Source: Loripinus fragilis (lineage: Eukaryota > Mollusca > Bivalvia > Lucinida > Lucinidae). Taken from it: a DNA stretch of 64,000 nt. Under the pieces are notes generated by a model that saw only the letters and a program-made list of their open reading frames with translations, was not told the origin of the DNA and made no database searches. This document shows, in pieces, positions 24,038-35,475 of this stretch. The DNA lies in assembly GCA_964019695.1 (NCBI GenBank), contig OZ026524.1:28622164-28686163 (forward strand), in the 5' to 3' direction. The position numbers and the translations under genes are program-made. How positions within the stretch are numbered: position 1 is the stretch's first letter; each line of letters begins with the position of its first letter.

Positions 24038-24613
24038 TACAATTATTGACTTATGTTGAAGTGGACATGGAGTGTTATTGAACAGTAAACGTCATATTGA
24101 CCGACGCGGAGCGGAGGTCAATATGATAAGGTTACTGTTCAAAAACACTCCATGTCTACCGAAACATAAGTCAACAATTTTTTTTTATAAAATAAGTGTA
24201 TGTTATTCATTTCCTGTCATTTTATATCATTAAAACCATTGACGTTACGGATAGATCATGCAAAAATACTTGATGTTCTGACGTCACTTCCCGTAAGCCA
24301 TGCAATATTACCTCGTGCCGTGTGCTTTGCTACATCACGTCCGGTAAACCATGCAATATTATACAATTATTTACTTATGTTGAGGTGTTATTGAATGGTA
24401 AACGTCATATTGACTGACGCGGAGTGGAGGTCAATGTGATTAAGTTTACTATGTATGTTATTTTTTTTACGCATTTTATACCGTTAAAACCATTGGCGTT
24501 ACGGATGGATTCTGCGAAATTACTTGACGTTCTGACGTCACTTTCCAAAAGCCATGCAATATTACCTCGTGCCATGTGCTTTGCAACGTCATGTTTGGCA
24601 AACCATGCAATAT
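24038..24613 (+). repeat. Tandem duplication of about 250-320 bp
   Basis: Two copies (about 24038-24362 and 24363-24613) share GTAAACGTCATATTGAC, GACGCGGAG, AAAACCATTG(A/G)CGTTACGG, GTTCTGACGTCACTT and ATGCAATATTACCTCGTGCC. In the first copy GTxxACTGTTCAA...AACACTCCATGTC pairs with its left part as an inverted repeat. A 181-codon ORF starting at 24424 crosses it but has repeat-derived content. Confidence 0.75.
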
Positions 24614-24757
24614 GTAGTTGTATTGACTTGAGTGGATATGCATCTGGGCCAATCAAAAGATGTTTATTTATAGATTATATAATAAGTAGTTATATTGACT
24701 CGAGTGGATATGCATCTGGGCCAAGCAGAATATGTTTATTTATAGATTGTATAATAA
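24614..24757 (+). repeat. 72 bp tandem duplication
   Basis: GTGGATATGCATCTGGGCCA and TGTTTATTTATAGATT occur twice in the same order, directly after the larger duplication. Confidence 0.85.
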
Positions 24758-25282
24758 ACGTATTTATGGTATTATTTATATTTCTTTATTTTTACCATAA
24801 ACAATTTATAAGCAAAAAAATGGACAAATACATTTTTTACCAGAATTTTTTACATTTGGGGGAAAATACTTTTATTTATTGTGGTTGGATAATTGTAGTT
24901 CATAAATATGCAAATGTTCACCAAGCATGTCAGAATATTGCAAACGGAATAAAAGCAAGGAGTAACTAAATAAACGGCTGATAGGTTTGCTGTCCAGTGC
25001 TCAAAAGCTGTATCTTGGGACTTAAAGTGATCTATGTGAGATGTATAAATGGTTCATACAACAAGGTATCCTACACCTTGATAAAACAGCCATTTTTGTT
25101 TCTCGTACATAAGTAAGATTTTTTGAAAGCAAGGTCCCGTTAAGGGACAAAATAATTGGTATTACGTAGTCAAAATTCAATGTTTCTTTAAAGAATGTGA
25201 TAATTTGAAGGTGCATGTATGCATAATAGTATCAAGTGTATGCTCGTATGTTAAGAAATAAAACTGTTGCTTTTTGAAAGGT

Positions 25283-25707
25283 CAGGGGCGTGGCTACCGT
25301 ATACGCAAAAACGCATTTGCGTACACATTAGAACCAAAGATATTGGATGATTCTATGTCAGATTTGATGGTTTCTACAAAACGTGAGAATAAAAAGTCTA
25401 AATTCAATCAAAGTTTGGCAAAGGTTGCATCTCCTCCTAGACTAGCACCCATTCTCACAAAATGAAAGGGGACTTTAATCAATATGACTTTATATGTCCA
25501 TTCTTTTATCTCCAACCATTACCAAGAGAGTGATTATCGTGGCAAACAGCGCAGACCCTTATGAGACGCGCGTTTTACGGCGTCTCATCTGGGTCTGCGC
25601 TATTTGTAATGCTAAATATTTCCTTTTTGAGATCACTTCAATAAATGCATTATTGACACCCGTTTCCTCAATTGCGTACTTTGAATTTAAGGCCAGCTAC
25701 GCCCCTG
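25283..25707. mobile_element. hAT-like MITE (CAGGGGCGTxGC ends)
   Basis: The left CAGGGGCGTGGCTACCG and the right reverse complement CAGGGGCGTAGCTGGCC form short inverted ends of the type seen in hAT elements. An 8 bp target duplication could not be confirmed. A second palindromic MITE is nested at 25530-25610 (CAAACAGCGCAGACCC against GGGTCTGCGCTATTTG). It ends about 105 bp before exon 5. Confidence 0.6.
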
Positions 25708-25811
25708 AAGACTGTGTCACGTGGATGGTAGGCTGATAGAAACGCCAATTCCTATAAATCCCTTTTTACAATATTTTTCTCCTCCCGATGCTTTAGTCTA
25801 TCTTATTACAG

Positions 25812-26020
25812 GGACTGGAGAGCAGTGTGAAAGCATTCGGTATGATCCTGAGCAGACAAGCGGTTTGATCAGAAGCCTTGATGTAGACGGGGATGGAATA
25901 TATGAACAAGACCTTGATTGTACCTGGTCAATTGAATCACCCCCAGACAAAGTTGTCAAACTTGATATCACTGACTTTGAGCTTGAGCCTGATGACTTTT
26001 GTAGATATGACAGTTTAGAG
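25812..26020 (+). CDS. Exon 5: CUB domain 3, N-terminal half
   Basis: The acceptor TCTTATTACAG precedes a phase 1 entry; the exit is phase 0 at GAG|GTACAT, a weaker donor than the others. The peptide contains EQCESIRYDPEQTSGLIRS, DLDCTWSIESP (Cys-x-Trp), a VVKLDITDFELE strand and DDFCRYDSLE. The Cys-x-Tyr-Asp signature is intact, so the calcium-type CUB site looks better preserved here than in CUB2. The next half is 12.5 kb away. A palindromic MITE begins only about 13 bp after the donor. Confidence 0.88.
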
Positions 26021-26032
26021 GTACATGACACC

Positions 26033-26482
26033 CTAGATCAGTCGGAACTGTCTTTGCTAATTCCGTGGAATAAGACCTTGGATGTACATATAAGATCTAC
26101 TTTGATAACATGATGCTGACGTCACAGAAACCATTCAAAGGCAATAACAAGTTTAAATGGTTACAACGTCGTAGACACTTTCATGCTATACAATAAGTTT
26201 AGGTTGTTTTCAATAAAATATCGCTAAAAATATTGCGATATTTTATTGAAAACAAACTGAACTTCATAGCGATATTTCATTGAAAATAACTTTAAACTTC
26301 ATTTATTCTTTTGATAAAATGAACAATCGATTTTGAGAGGACTGAATTCGCATGCTATATAGAACTAAGTTCCCTTATGCCAGTTCCGGCTAACAAAATA
26401 CAGCTTTTTCATACATAATACTACGCATTACATACATCCGAGGCTTGATTCTCGAATTGGGCCGAGATTTTCCGATAGACCC
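26033..26482. mobile_element. Palindromic MITE with AATAAAATATCGC centre (copy 2)
   Basis: The left end CAGTCGGAACTGTC...AATTCCGTGGAAT and the right GATTCTCGAATTGGGCCGAG are the two tips of the family at 14201-14630. The hairpin centre is at 26208-26256, partly repeated at 26265-26285. It starts about 13 bp after the donor of exon 5. Confidence 0.65.
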
Positions 26483-26869
26483 CTGGAGGTCTAAATGTAA
26501 AGTAAATTAAGTTTGAATGGACTTGCACCTTGAATTGGCTCAGAATTCACTATTTCTAACTTTCTTAAATTCTATTTCCGCAGCGTGTATGAATACCAAG
26601 GGATGCACAAATATTTAACAGGGGCTGGCTCCCGGATAAGAGTGTGTAACTGAAAATTATCTTTTTTATTTCTCAACTAAAACATATTTTGTGGATACTC
26701 AAATGAACTGTCTCAATGAGATGTTTTAGCACCCATAACACAGGTTTAAACTGATTGATAAGAAAATAATCAAAATTTTACGCTGAAAAATAGCTTATCT
26801 GGCCCTATAAGAGGATTCAAGACAGAATTTTATGACAATCCGGAAATTTGGCACAAAAGGTACGTAAGC

Positions 26870-27255
26870 GCAGTACACTTAGAACTATGTACGAAAAAGC
26901 TCCATTTTGTTAGCTGGAACTGGTGTAAGGAAAATTAGTTTTGTACCATGTGGGTTCAGCCTTAATAAAATCCATTTTTTCTTATTAACCTGAAAGGTTT
27001 AATCAGCAGAATAAATGAAGTTTATGTATTTTTGAATAAAATATCTAAAGCGATATCTTATTGAAAAAACAACATAAACTGCATTTATATTGTGTTGTTT
27101 TGCTGCAATCATACTTGTTATTGTGTTGACATGATTTCTGTGACATCAGCGTCACGTTATGTAAAGTTAGCGTCACGTTATCAAAGTAGATCCTCGATGT
27201 ACATCCATGGTCTGATTCCATGGAATTCCACGGAATTGGCCGAGGCAGTTCAGAA
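26870..27255. mobile_element. Palindromic MITE (copy 3, left end worn)
   Basis: Contains the family's TACGAAAAAGCTCCATTTTGTT block, AATAAATGAAGTTTATG, the decayed hairpin centre near 27040 and TCCACGGAATTGGCCGAGG at the right. An ORF at 27092-27424 runs through it and is not gene-like. Confidence 0.6.
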
Positions 27256-27289
27256 TGGGCTTTGGGAATCTAGGACTCAATGTCCTCAG

Positions 27290-27790
27290 TCAGGGAAAAC
27301 CACGAAACACACAATTAAGATTTACCCAGAGGCAATAAAAAATGTATCGTCACATATTATTAGAATCCATCATGAGTGTGAGGGTGAGATGGAAATCACC
27401 GATTGGCATCATGAGGCTTGCTGAGTGATGGCAAACGGTGATCGCGAGGGACAGATTTTTCAATCACATCCTCACACCAATAATGGATTCTGTTTCTTGC
27501 TCGCCACTAAATACCGCATTTTATATTGGAAAATCCAGAAAATCCTGAATAAGCCAAGATGCGATATGGTGACGTTATTTTAACACAACAAGGACGTCAC
27601 TAATCAACGTACGGCCAGCGTGTGACCGACATGCCGCTGTTCAATTTTTATCTTTCCAACGGACTGGTATGGGTATGTAAGACCGAAATTCCAATTTGGT
27701 GTGCGAGAAAACCATGAGACGCACAATTACTCAGAGGCAACGAAAATACATCGTCACATATCATTCTTTAATACTCACAAGAGTGTATAT
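27290..27790 (+). repeat. Direct repeat pair of about 85 bp
   Basis: ACACACAATTAAGATT...CAGAGGCAA...ATCGTCACATAT at 27300-27380 recurs in diverged form at 27715-27790 (CGCACAATTACTCAGAGGCAA, ATCGTCACATATCATT). Confidence 0.5.
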
Positions 27791-27999
27791 GTTTGACTTG
27801 TTATATTTCCTTTTTGGCGATGCAAATTGTCGACTGTTTATATGGCTTCATCTAGTAATAATGGAATGAGGACCCTTTATCAAAAGCGATATTTTCAAAA
27901 GGATCACGTACCAGTCATTTTGAGTGTACATCTGAAGGTCACATATATCAGTGAAAACACCCACACCATTATTTGACCTATACATTCTACACAATGGCT

Positions 28000-28526
28000 G
28001 AAATTTTAATTCAAAGGGGCTCTTACATGGTATGGGAAATTAACATGGAAGTCTGCCCACGCTTGGAATTTGATAATATTATGTGTATTAATTGTCTGGG
28101 GTATGACTTTTATATTTATGGTGCATTTGAGTTTTTATGCAATTCCATTGATAATTTATGACGTCATGTATAATATCACTAGAATACCTTAGGGTACCCA
28201 GTTATAATAATTTCTAAAGTAATTGACATAGCATGTAATGAGCGCAGAAATGTTTTATTAAGTAATTAAATCATTGATAAGTTCGTTGATACTATAAATG
28301 GCTTTGTATGTATTAGGGAGCGGGTGGGCATTCATTTGTATGACATGGTACCGTATATTTTGTATTCAGTCAAATTTGGAATTTAATTTTTTACACGTTG
28401 CAATCTTTGTCAAGATACCATTTCAACATATAAATATCCATATATGTTAAGAATATTTAGACCAAATTTCATGAAATTCAAGGACCGGTAACATTTTTTT
28501 AATATTTTCAACTTGATGTAAACACA
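28000..28526. other. Intron 5 sequence, no gene recognised
   Basis: AT-rich, with no repeat or exon that I can support. Confidence 0.4.
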
Positions 28527-28720
28527 TGGACCCGATTGTATCAATATTTAATAACGAATTAAACCATCATTAAACCATCATTAATTAAGTCGTCATTAAA
28601 CCCGGTTGTACTAAACTTTTAATGACGAATGTTTGTCGTTAAATCAGAGAGTTTGTCATTAAAGTTAACGATGGTCCAGGGGTAGTTTTAAACCGTCATT
28701 AGCGGAAATAAAGATGGCCG
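28527..28720 (+). mobile_element. Left end of a TTAATGACG-rich TIR element
   Basis: The tip GACCCGATTGTATCAA pairs with the reverse complement of 36195-36212 (GACGTGTTGATACAATCGGATCC). Both sides then hold subterminal repeats of TTAATGACG / CGTCATTA and a GGTTGTAC motif. A similar but shorter relative is at 58030-58200. Just inside lies AAGATGGCCGCCAATG followed by a 23-codon ORF that may be the remnant of an element gene. Confidence 0.5.
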
Positions 28721-29084
28721 CCAATGTTGTTTTTTCATCGACTCGGAGCGATGAAACCAAAAAAATGCTCGAAATCGACGCCTAATGAAGATCTAGACGT
28801 TGTTAAAATGGCCAAAGAGATCAAAAATACCTAGATACATACTGGAGAAAATTCTGCATGAAATAGAAACCAAATCAAAACGAGTAAACAATATCGGCAA
28901 AACGTCCAGTGTCCATTTGGTTATTTCATTGTCCTTCTCTGAAAGATCAGCTGTTGTTTTGACTGCTGACGTATTGAAATCGACATGACGTGATGAAATA
29001 AAATGACAGACCGCACACTAGTAATTTGCATAATAAACCGCATTCATTATTATTTAATTATTTGATTATTTAACTAAGGTATAA

Positions 29085-29345
29085 GTAGGGGCAGGGACTG
29101 GGAGTCCGGACCCCCCCCCCCCCCCCCCCGCCTGGAAAATGATACAACTGTCCGAAAAATTACGAAGCTCCTCAGCCAAAATGACATTTAAATATTGTAA
29201 ATCGTAAGAATTCATATTTGATCATTTAAATAAGGATTCAGTGGGGACAGGGACTGGGCGTCCGGACCCCCATCCCCCCTTTGGGAAATGATAAAACTGT
29301 AGGAGGTCACCCTCTGAAAAATTACGAAGCTCCTTAGCTAGCAAT
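29085..29345 (+). repeat. Duplicated GGACTGGGxGTCCGGACCCCC unit
   Basis: Two copies about 155 bp apart share GGGACTGGG(A/C)GTCCGGACCCCC, GGAAAATGATA(C/A)AACTG and GAAAAATTACGAAGCTCCT. The first contains a run of 19-20 C (29111-29129). Confidence 0.65.
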
Positions 29346-29499
29346 CAGCGTTGGCATTACACCTCATCCCCAAGCAATATGACATTTAAATGGTGTTTCC
29401 CTGGTAGGCAGGCCAATGATGGCCCACTTCGCCTACTTTAAACAGGTTTTTAGGCATGGACCTCCTCTCCCCTCTGTAAAATATTAGTTTTGATGTCAT

Positions 29500-29712
29500 T
29501 AAAACACTCTGAACCTGGACACCATACTTCCCCACCCCCTCGCTGACTCGAGGGGCCGCGAGTTCGAACCTCACAGGCGTCACTGCGTTGTGGTCCTTGA
29601 GTAAGATACATTTATCCTAGCTAAGTACTGAATCAACACAGGAAGACCCGTCTCTGTTTATCTGAAAGATTGTTGATGGGACGTAAAGAATCATCAAACA
29701 AACAAACAAGAC
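29500..29712 (+). mobile_element. SINE family 1 (copy 1)
   Basis: The tRNA-like B box GAGTTCGAACC is at 29560-29570. It is followed by the shared body: GGCGTCACTGCGTTGTG, CTTGAGTAAGATACA, AGGAAGACCCGTC, GAAAGATTGTTGATGGGACG and AAGAATC, with a CAAA-rich tail. It ends in AGACCCAAATTGCCGTAGTGG, a piece of the TIR element found complete at 58849-59349. Confidence 0.7.
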
Positions 29713-29754
29713 CCAAATTGCCGTAGTGGTATGTCTTTTCTAGGTTTGTAATCA

Positions 29755-29870
29755 TCTCTTTTGGGAAGAGAGAGCTGGTAATGCCTTCTAGATGTCATGT
29801 AATAGCTTTCAGTGTTATGTGTATCTTTCTCATGGTGCAGTGACGGTTGGTCTACTATGTGTAATTGTGG
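29755..29870 (+). mobile_element. Fragment of Penelope-like 3' tail
   Basis: It contains GGGAAGAGAGAGCTGG, GATGTCATGTAATAG, TTTCTCATGGTGCAG and CTATGTGTAATTGTGG, corresponding to 1430-1530 of the first copy. It is joined on the right to another repeat family at about 29875. Confidence 0.4.
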
Positions 29871-30050
29871 AATTCGCGGATCCAGAGGGGGGCAGGGGGT
29901 CCGGACCCCCTGAAATAGGGTTTCCTAGTAATAATGGTCCGGATCCCCTGAAAAATCATGAAGCTAGGAAGCCAGCATTTAATATTGGGCCATCATCGGC
30001 ACGCCAGCGACGAAACGCCATTTAAATAATGATGGCGATCCGCTTTTTGT
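29870..30050. mobile_element. GGATCCGCG-family MITE (partial)
   Basis: TTCGCGGATCCAGAGGGGGG, GGGTCCGGACCCCCTGAAA, TTTCCTAGTAATAATGG, GGGCCATCATCGGC and ACGCCATTTAAATAATG follow the order of 42249-42552. Confidence 0.65.
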
Positions 30051-30139
30051 GGTATTTGGATCATAAACTAAAAATAAAAATTGGAACTGCACATGCTGAC
30101 TTACAGTGACATTTACGGGATTAATGTGTTCAAAATTTT

Positions 30140-30262
30140 CATTTGAGGGGGGCACACCATCGGCTAAACGGTCGGAAATTTAGTTTTACAACGACACGCG
30201 AGCGGAGCCATTAAACATGATTTGCGAACGTATCCGACGGTACACCTCCCGAAATGACAATT
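30140..30262. repeat. Palindromic MITE
   Basis: TCATTTGAGGGGGGCACACC mirrors GGTACACCTCCCGAAATGA, followed inward by ATCGG / CCGA. Confidence 0.6.
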
Positions 30263-30384
30263 GTGAATATCATGGTTATCCCCATTCTGCATACGTCGAG
30301 GACACCTTTGTTTTTCTCGTTCTTTAAACATATATTTCATTTTAAAAAAAAGCCTACATTTACATTTTCAGCTCAGATATTGAT

Positions 30385-30600
30385 GCGACATCAAATCTGC
30401 TGAGTGGTAGAGTGCTTGACTCGAGACCAAGGAGTTGCGGGTTCGAGTCTCATCGGCGTCACATTTATCTTTGAGAAAGACACATTTATCCTTGCTGAAC
30501 ACTGGTTTAGCCTAGAAAGAACCGTCCCGACATACATGTAACTGAAAAATGTTGACTGAGACGTTAAGCTTCAAATCAATCAATCAATCAAACAACATAT
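30385..30600 (+). mobile_element. SINE family 1 (copy 2, most complete head)
   Basis: The A-box region TGCTGAGTGGTAGAG at about 30400 and the B box GGGTTCGAGTCT at 30439-30450 are spaced as in a tRNA. The body follows (GGCGTCAC, TGAGAAAGACACATTTATCC, GAACCGTCCC, GTTGACTGAGACGTTAAG) and the tail is a CAAT repeat at 30575-30592. Confidence 0.75.
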
Positions 30601-30898
30601 TCCAAGGAATACCTGGGATATAGAATGCCTAAACACAATTTTGGTCAATACTTGAAATTTGAAATTGCTGGTGTGAGTTTGAAAAAAAACCCTCAAGGCC
30701 AGGGTAACCTAAATCTAATTATATTAATTCTTTTCCGTCTCCAGACAGTGTATCTCCAAGATCTATGAAAATCCACATAAGGGTTCATACGATAGAGAGC
30801 TCAGAAAATGCTGATATTCAGTCTTGAAGGGATGGTGGCCCACAAGATTAGGTCAAGTCACCAACTCTATATTGTACTGCAATAAAAGAATAAAAATT

Positions 30899-31301
30899 TG
30901 AGCATCGTCGTGCGAAAACTTGTCTTCAGGGTTTCTGACAAAACGGGTTTCAAACCAGTCTCCACAGCTACAGAAAACTGAAATTTTACCTGTAGCAAGT
31001 TTACATATGAAACTTTCCAAAAAATGAACAATAAAGGCGCTGATCAGACTGCGTGGCTGCGCAGGCTGGTCTGTGACTGTGTTGTTAAAAAACCCCGAAG
31101 ACAGGTTTTCTCGCGACGAGGCCCATATATATAAATTGATCAGAATCCATTGTTACATTGTTCGGTTCAAGATCAGACTGCGCGGATGCGCAGGCTGGTC
31201 TGTGCTTGTGTTGTTAAAAATCAACCGAAGACAGGTTTCCTCATGACGAGGCCCATATATAAAAATTGACCAGAATCAATTGTTCCATTGTTCGGTTCAA
31301 G
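30899..31301. mobile_element. MITE (GGGCCTCGTCGCG-ended) with a 126 bp tandem duplication of its right end
   Basis: The full element is 30899-31124 (CTGATCAGACTGCGTGGCTG, CGCGACGAGGCCC at right). Its right third and flank (GGATGCGCAGGCTGGTCTGT to GTTCGGTTCAAGA) are repeated once more up to 31301, so the duplication includes both element and neighbouring DNA. Confidence 0.7.
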
Positions 31302-31599
31302 AAATCACCTTCGGAAATCCTATTTTGGTCAAATCTGACATTGCAAAGTGCTGGTGTGACCTTGAAAATAAAATTAACCCCCCCAAACAATGTATCTATG
31401 CATTTAGTTAAAATTCACACACTATAAAAACAGCCTTCATATGATGGTGACCTCGAAAATTATGGTCAAAGTCACCAAATCTAATCAACTCTCTCGAAGT
31501 TTTGGTCAAAGTCCATTCACTGGTTCACGGAAACGAAGCAGAGAGTTAAAGCTGATACGCGTATACACAAGCAAACAAGGAATATTTATATCTCCCGCT

Positions 31600-32310
31600 G
31601 GAACGGTCGGGAGACATATTGTTTTTCCCCTTGCGTCCGTCCATCTGTCTGTCTGTCTGTCCGTCACAAAATCGTGTCCGCTCTATAACTTAAAAACCCG
31701 TAAGTGATATTTCGACGAAATTTCATACATTTGTAAGGCACATTCAGACGACGTGTCATGCACAAGATCCATAACTCTTGCATCTTAATTTTTCAAATAA
31801 TTTCCCTTGTAACAAAACTAAATTTTTTGGTCCGCTCTGTAAGTTGAACACTGTTAAAGCTATTTGGTTGAAACTTCATGCACTTCTAGAGCACAATGAA
31901 ACAATGTGTCACGCACAAGAAGCATAACTCCGCTTTGTATATTTTGGAGTTGTTCCCTTTGATCATTTGCAATGCTATTTCGTGTCCATAACCATTGGAG
32001 GTATTTCAACGAAACTTCATACATTTGTAAAACACATTCAGACGACGTGTCATGCACAAGAACCATAACTCTTGCATGTACTTTATTTCCCTTGTGTCTG
32101 TTCGTGGGTATCCGTCACAAAACCGTGTCCGCTCTATAACTTGATAACCGTCAGAGATATTTCAACGAAACTTCATATATTTGTAAAGCACATTCAGACA
32201 ACGTGTCATGCATAAGAACCATAACTATTGCATATATATTTTTCAGATCATTCCCCCTGTAACATTACAAAACACAATTTTGTGTTTTTTTATTCCTAAA
32301 AGGGGGAGAC
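31600..32310 (+). repeat. GTCTGTCC-core satellite, about 4 units
   Basis: Units near 31705, 31865, 31990 and 32155 share TTTCAACGAAACTTCATACA, TTTGTAAAxCACATTCAGAC, ACGTGTCATGCACAAGAACC and CATAACTCTTGCAT. The array opens with GTCCGTCCATCTGTCTGTC and carries GGGAGACAT at both ends. Confidence 0.75.
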
Positions 32311-32418
32311 ATCTGCTTTTTCGTTGAAGATTAATTCTAGTTTAAACAAAATTTGTGATTGTGTTTCCCTTTGACAATAACGGCGTTTAAGAAATGAGAG
32401 AATGATAATAAGAGGATA

Positions 32419-32557
32419 AAACATTCTTTTTCATATATTAACGTTTGCCAAGCCCGAGTGTGATAATGTGTTGCAGCCCGAACCGCGAAGCGGTGAGGGC
32501 TGCAACACATTATCACACGAGGGTTTGGCAAACGTTAATATACGGAAAAGAATGTTA
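32419..32557. repeat. Long hairpin MITE
   Basis: ACATTCTTTTTCATATATTAACGTTTGCCA...GTGTGATAATGTGTTGCAGCCC mirrors GGGCTGCAACACATTATCACAC...GGCAAACGTTAATATACGGAAAAGAATGT. The arms are about 60 bp. Confidence 0.85.
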
Positions 32558-32688
32558 TAACGTAATCATGGTAATTGTTATATACCTTCCTCTCAAGCAT
32601 CAGCAGTTCTAAATAATTTTATTCAATTGTATGCAGAAATGTCCACCGTAACATCATGAAGCGTACAACGAATTCACACAGGATATGC

Positions 32689-33345
32689 GGCAATCGAAAA
32701 CGTCAATATTATCGACAAACGTAGACAAAAAATAGTTAGAAACATAGTTTTTGATTGCCTTTAGTCGCCCGACTGGTGACGATTGGCAATCGAAAACACT
32801 GGTTATCGCAATTTCTGATCCGCGTCCGTCGATTGTTGAGAGAGTTTTTGATTGTCGTATACATCTGGTGTGGATACAAAATTATTTTTTTCAACAGAAC
32901 CATGAAAAATGTAAATTATTCAAAGTAGCCCTTGTTTCGGATTGTTTTGGCTATATGTATTCAGTAGGTCTATATTCAATAAACACTTCAGATAGGCGGC
33001 AATCGAAAACGTTAATACTATCGACGAACGTAGATCTAAGATCGTTAGATACAGAGTTTTTGATTGCCGTTTGTCGCCCGACTGTAAATTATTCCTAGTA
33101 GCCATTGTTTCGGATTGGTTTTGCCTCGTATTCAGTAGGGCTATATTCAATAAACATTTCAGATAGGTGGCAATCGAAAACGTTAATACTATCGACGAAC
33201 GTAGATCTAAGATCGTTAGAAACAGAGTTTTTGATTGCCGTTTGTTGCCAGACTGGCGACAAATGGCAAACGAAAACCCCTTTTATAGCGATTTGTGATC
33301 CGCGTTCATCGATTGTTCATAGCGTTTTCAATTGCCGCCTGTCCG
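32689..33345 (+). repeat. Tandem repeat with GGCAATCGAAAAC / TTTTTGATTGCC units
   Basis: Two adjacent units of about 174 bp (32930-33095 and 33105-33255) share TATTCAATAAACA, GGCAATCGAAAACGTTAATA, CTATCGACGAACGTAGATC and AGAGTTTTTGATTGCCG. A third, more diverged copy is at 32689-32790. GGCAATCGAAAA and TTTTTGATTGCC form an inverted pair in each unit. Confidence 0.75.
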
Positions 33346-33424
33346 ATATGATAAAGGAGTGTTTTTTATGGTAATTAAAATAGTTTGGTCATTTCTCCAT
33401 AAAACATTAGAGACGATATATCTT

Positions 33425-33520
33425 AACTTGCAGACGATGTCCTTGAGCGGGCTTTAATGGCAATGCAGCCCTCTGCAGCCATGTATTAATGGGAATGAAG
33501 CCCGCGAACAGTAAAGTGTC
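33425..33520. repeat. Small palindrome
   Basis: GAGCGGGCTTTAATGGCAATGC mirrors CATGTATTAATGGGAATGAAGCCCGC. Confidence 0.5.
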
Positions 33521-33797
33521 GCATTGCGACACTATAAATTTAGATGAAAGTACAACTGTCAGCGATTGAAACAAGTCAAGTTTCTATAGTTATATAACAA
33601 TAGCGCACAATGCGTTAATAAATGCTTTGAACGGCTATTCTGCGTTCGGCGTCGTTCTTTCCTTCTTCTTTTCTTCAGGGAATACGGTGTTAAGTATAAA
33701 CTAGTTCCACGATTGAGATATAACAAATTCTGTGCCTGTCATTGAAGGGGGCGGGGGCTTGTAGGCTTTGCGAATGATAGACATTACTGTCGAAAGG

Positions 33798-33884
33798 CGA
33801 TATTGCTCTAATAACCCCCGGTCTGCACTGCAGGTATGAGCGATATTGCTCTAATAACCCCCGGTCTGCACTGCAGGTATGATT
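33798..33884 (+). repeat. 43 bp exact tandem duplication
   Basis: GCGATATTGCTCTAATAACC and CCCGGTCTGCACTGCAGGTA occur twice in immediate succession. Confidence 0.9.
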
Positions 33885-33919
33885 GATTTCTTGTGGGTGG
33901 GAAGTGGGTACAGAGACAA

Positions 33920-34215
33920 GCGCGGATCCTGAAAGTTTTGTCATAGGGGGTCCAACTTTAACAGCGTTTTTTGTAGTTTTTTTTCTCGATGAGGAAGTAG
34001 AGGATCCAAATACCACTAATAGAGGGCCATCATCGGCCCGTCAGCGAAACGTTTCGCTGCTGTGCGGATGATGGTCCAACATGGATGCTGGCTTGGAAGC
34101 TTTGTGATTTTTTCAGGGGATCTGGACCAGTAGCGCTAAGAAACCCTATATTTTTGTGATTTCTCAGGGGGTCCGGACCCCTGCCCCCCCCCCCCCCCCC
34201 CTGGATTCGCGCATG
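33920..34215. mobile_element. GGATCCGCG-family MITE
   Basis: The left CGCGGATCCTGAAAG and the right CCTGGATTCGCGCATG form the ends. The interior has GGGCCATCATCGGCCCG, CGAAACGTTTCGCTGC, CCAACATGGATGCTGGC, GGATCTGGACCAGTAG and GTCCGGACCCC, then a run of about 18 C (34184-34201). Confidence 0.65.
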
Positions 34216-34944
34216 AGGGACAGATAACAGAGGCAGCCTATGTGATACATGTAATCGTGGTCTTCTGGCTTCTGTTGATTTCTACCGGCACATAAACAGT
34301 GTAACAGATTGAATTATCAGTGCGCTGTCAAATGAAACATCGGGTGATTTTTGTGACGTTTCACATTTACACGGCTGTCTATCTTCGCAATCGTAACCAA
34401 AACGACTTTCAATAGCCAGTATTTGCAGATGCAAATATTCACATCGGGTAATAATTATAAGAGCGTATCTGATTTATGTATTACTGGGTGTGTACATTAT
34501 TTTTGAAACTTTGCATACATTTTCGACATATTATCAGGATATGCATGTAGATGCACTGATTATATAGCTATGTTACTGACGAAGTTACGTCTGGCCAGAC
34601 ACAGTCTTTTTTCTACTATTGGCACTGGAAGACAAAGTTAGACACCCATGAACAATCTATAATATCACCCACAATGGCGCAGCACATATAATTTATGGGA
34701 TATGATCCCAGTGGGGTGGGGGTAGGCGTCTCTTGATTTTTTAATATATGCGTTTCCTTGATCATTTGATTCTTGGCTCAAATTTTTGAGTTACTACATA
34801 TTTTAGCGGTTCACAGAAAAATTATAAGGATGAGGTACTGGATGGGAATAATTTATGGGGCATCAGGGACGTACCTACATGTACGCAAATAGGCATGTGC
34901 GTACAACTTGACGCAGCAATTAGTACAGGTTTTTAGGTACAATA

Positions 34945-35122
34945 ATACCTGTCTTTAGCGGCCATTCAAAAAAAAGAAGAAAAAAAATATCTTCATGACA
35001 AAAGGTACCTTCATGAAGGTCGAAAGTATTGCAGAATGCTCCTTGTTTTGACCTGCATTAACCGATTGTCGGTCTTGAAAACCCAGTTTTGGACTTGTTT
35101 TTGAGTGGCCGCTTAAGACTGA
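34945..35122. mobile_element. MITE (gaatgctcc family, copy 1)
   Basis: The left CTGTCTTTAGCGGCCATTCA and the right TTGAGTGGCCGCTTAAGAC are inverted ends. The inside has GCAGAATGCTCC and GACCTGCATTAA, also found at 38039-38463. Confidence 0.65.
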
Positions 35123-35404
35123 TTTTTCTATATTTAATTTGATTTTGGAAGAAAAATATAGCTAATAGTGTTTAGTTGCGTGTCTTTGGGGCTCATTTTA
35201 GCCCTTTGGAATGCCCTAAACCATTTTCTGCCACAGGGCTTCACCCTTGGCCCCATACAGGGGGAGTACCACCAGACCCCTCAAGATTGCGTACTCTATA
35301 AAATGCCTCAGTAACGCACCTTGGTATACCCGTATATTTTTAAGGGAAAACAGTAGCTGCTGGTGTCTATCATATGTAACAAGAAAAATGATATTGACGG
35401 TACC

Positions 35405-35475
35405 CCCCCCCCCACCACCACCACCACACACACCACCACCACCACAACCACCACACACACACACTCCCTCCTCAC
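35405..35475. repeat. CCA/CA low-complexity tract
   Basis: A C-run followed by CCA triplets and CA dinucleotides. Pro-, His- or Gly-rich translations across it are artefacts. Confidence 0.9.

Noticed and set aside
24424..24969. The longest uninterrupted ORF in the window, 181 codons
   Set aside because: It runs through two tandem duplications and an AT-rich tail, has no recognised domain and repeats itself as the DNA does.
27092..27424. 110-codon ORF
   Set aside because: Lies in a palindromic MITE copy and adjoining repeat; no domain, no splice sites that fit the gene.
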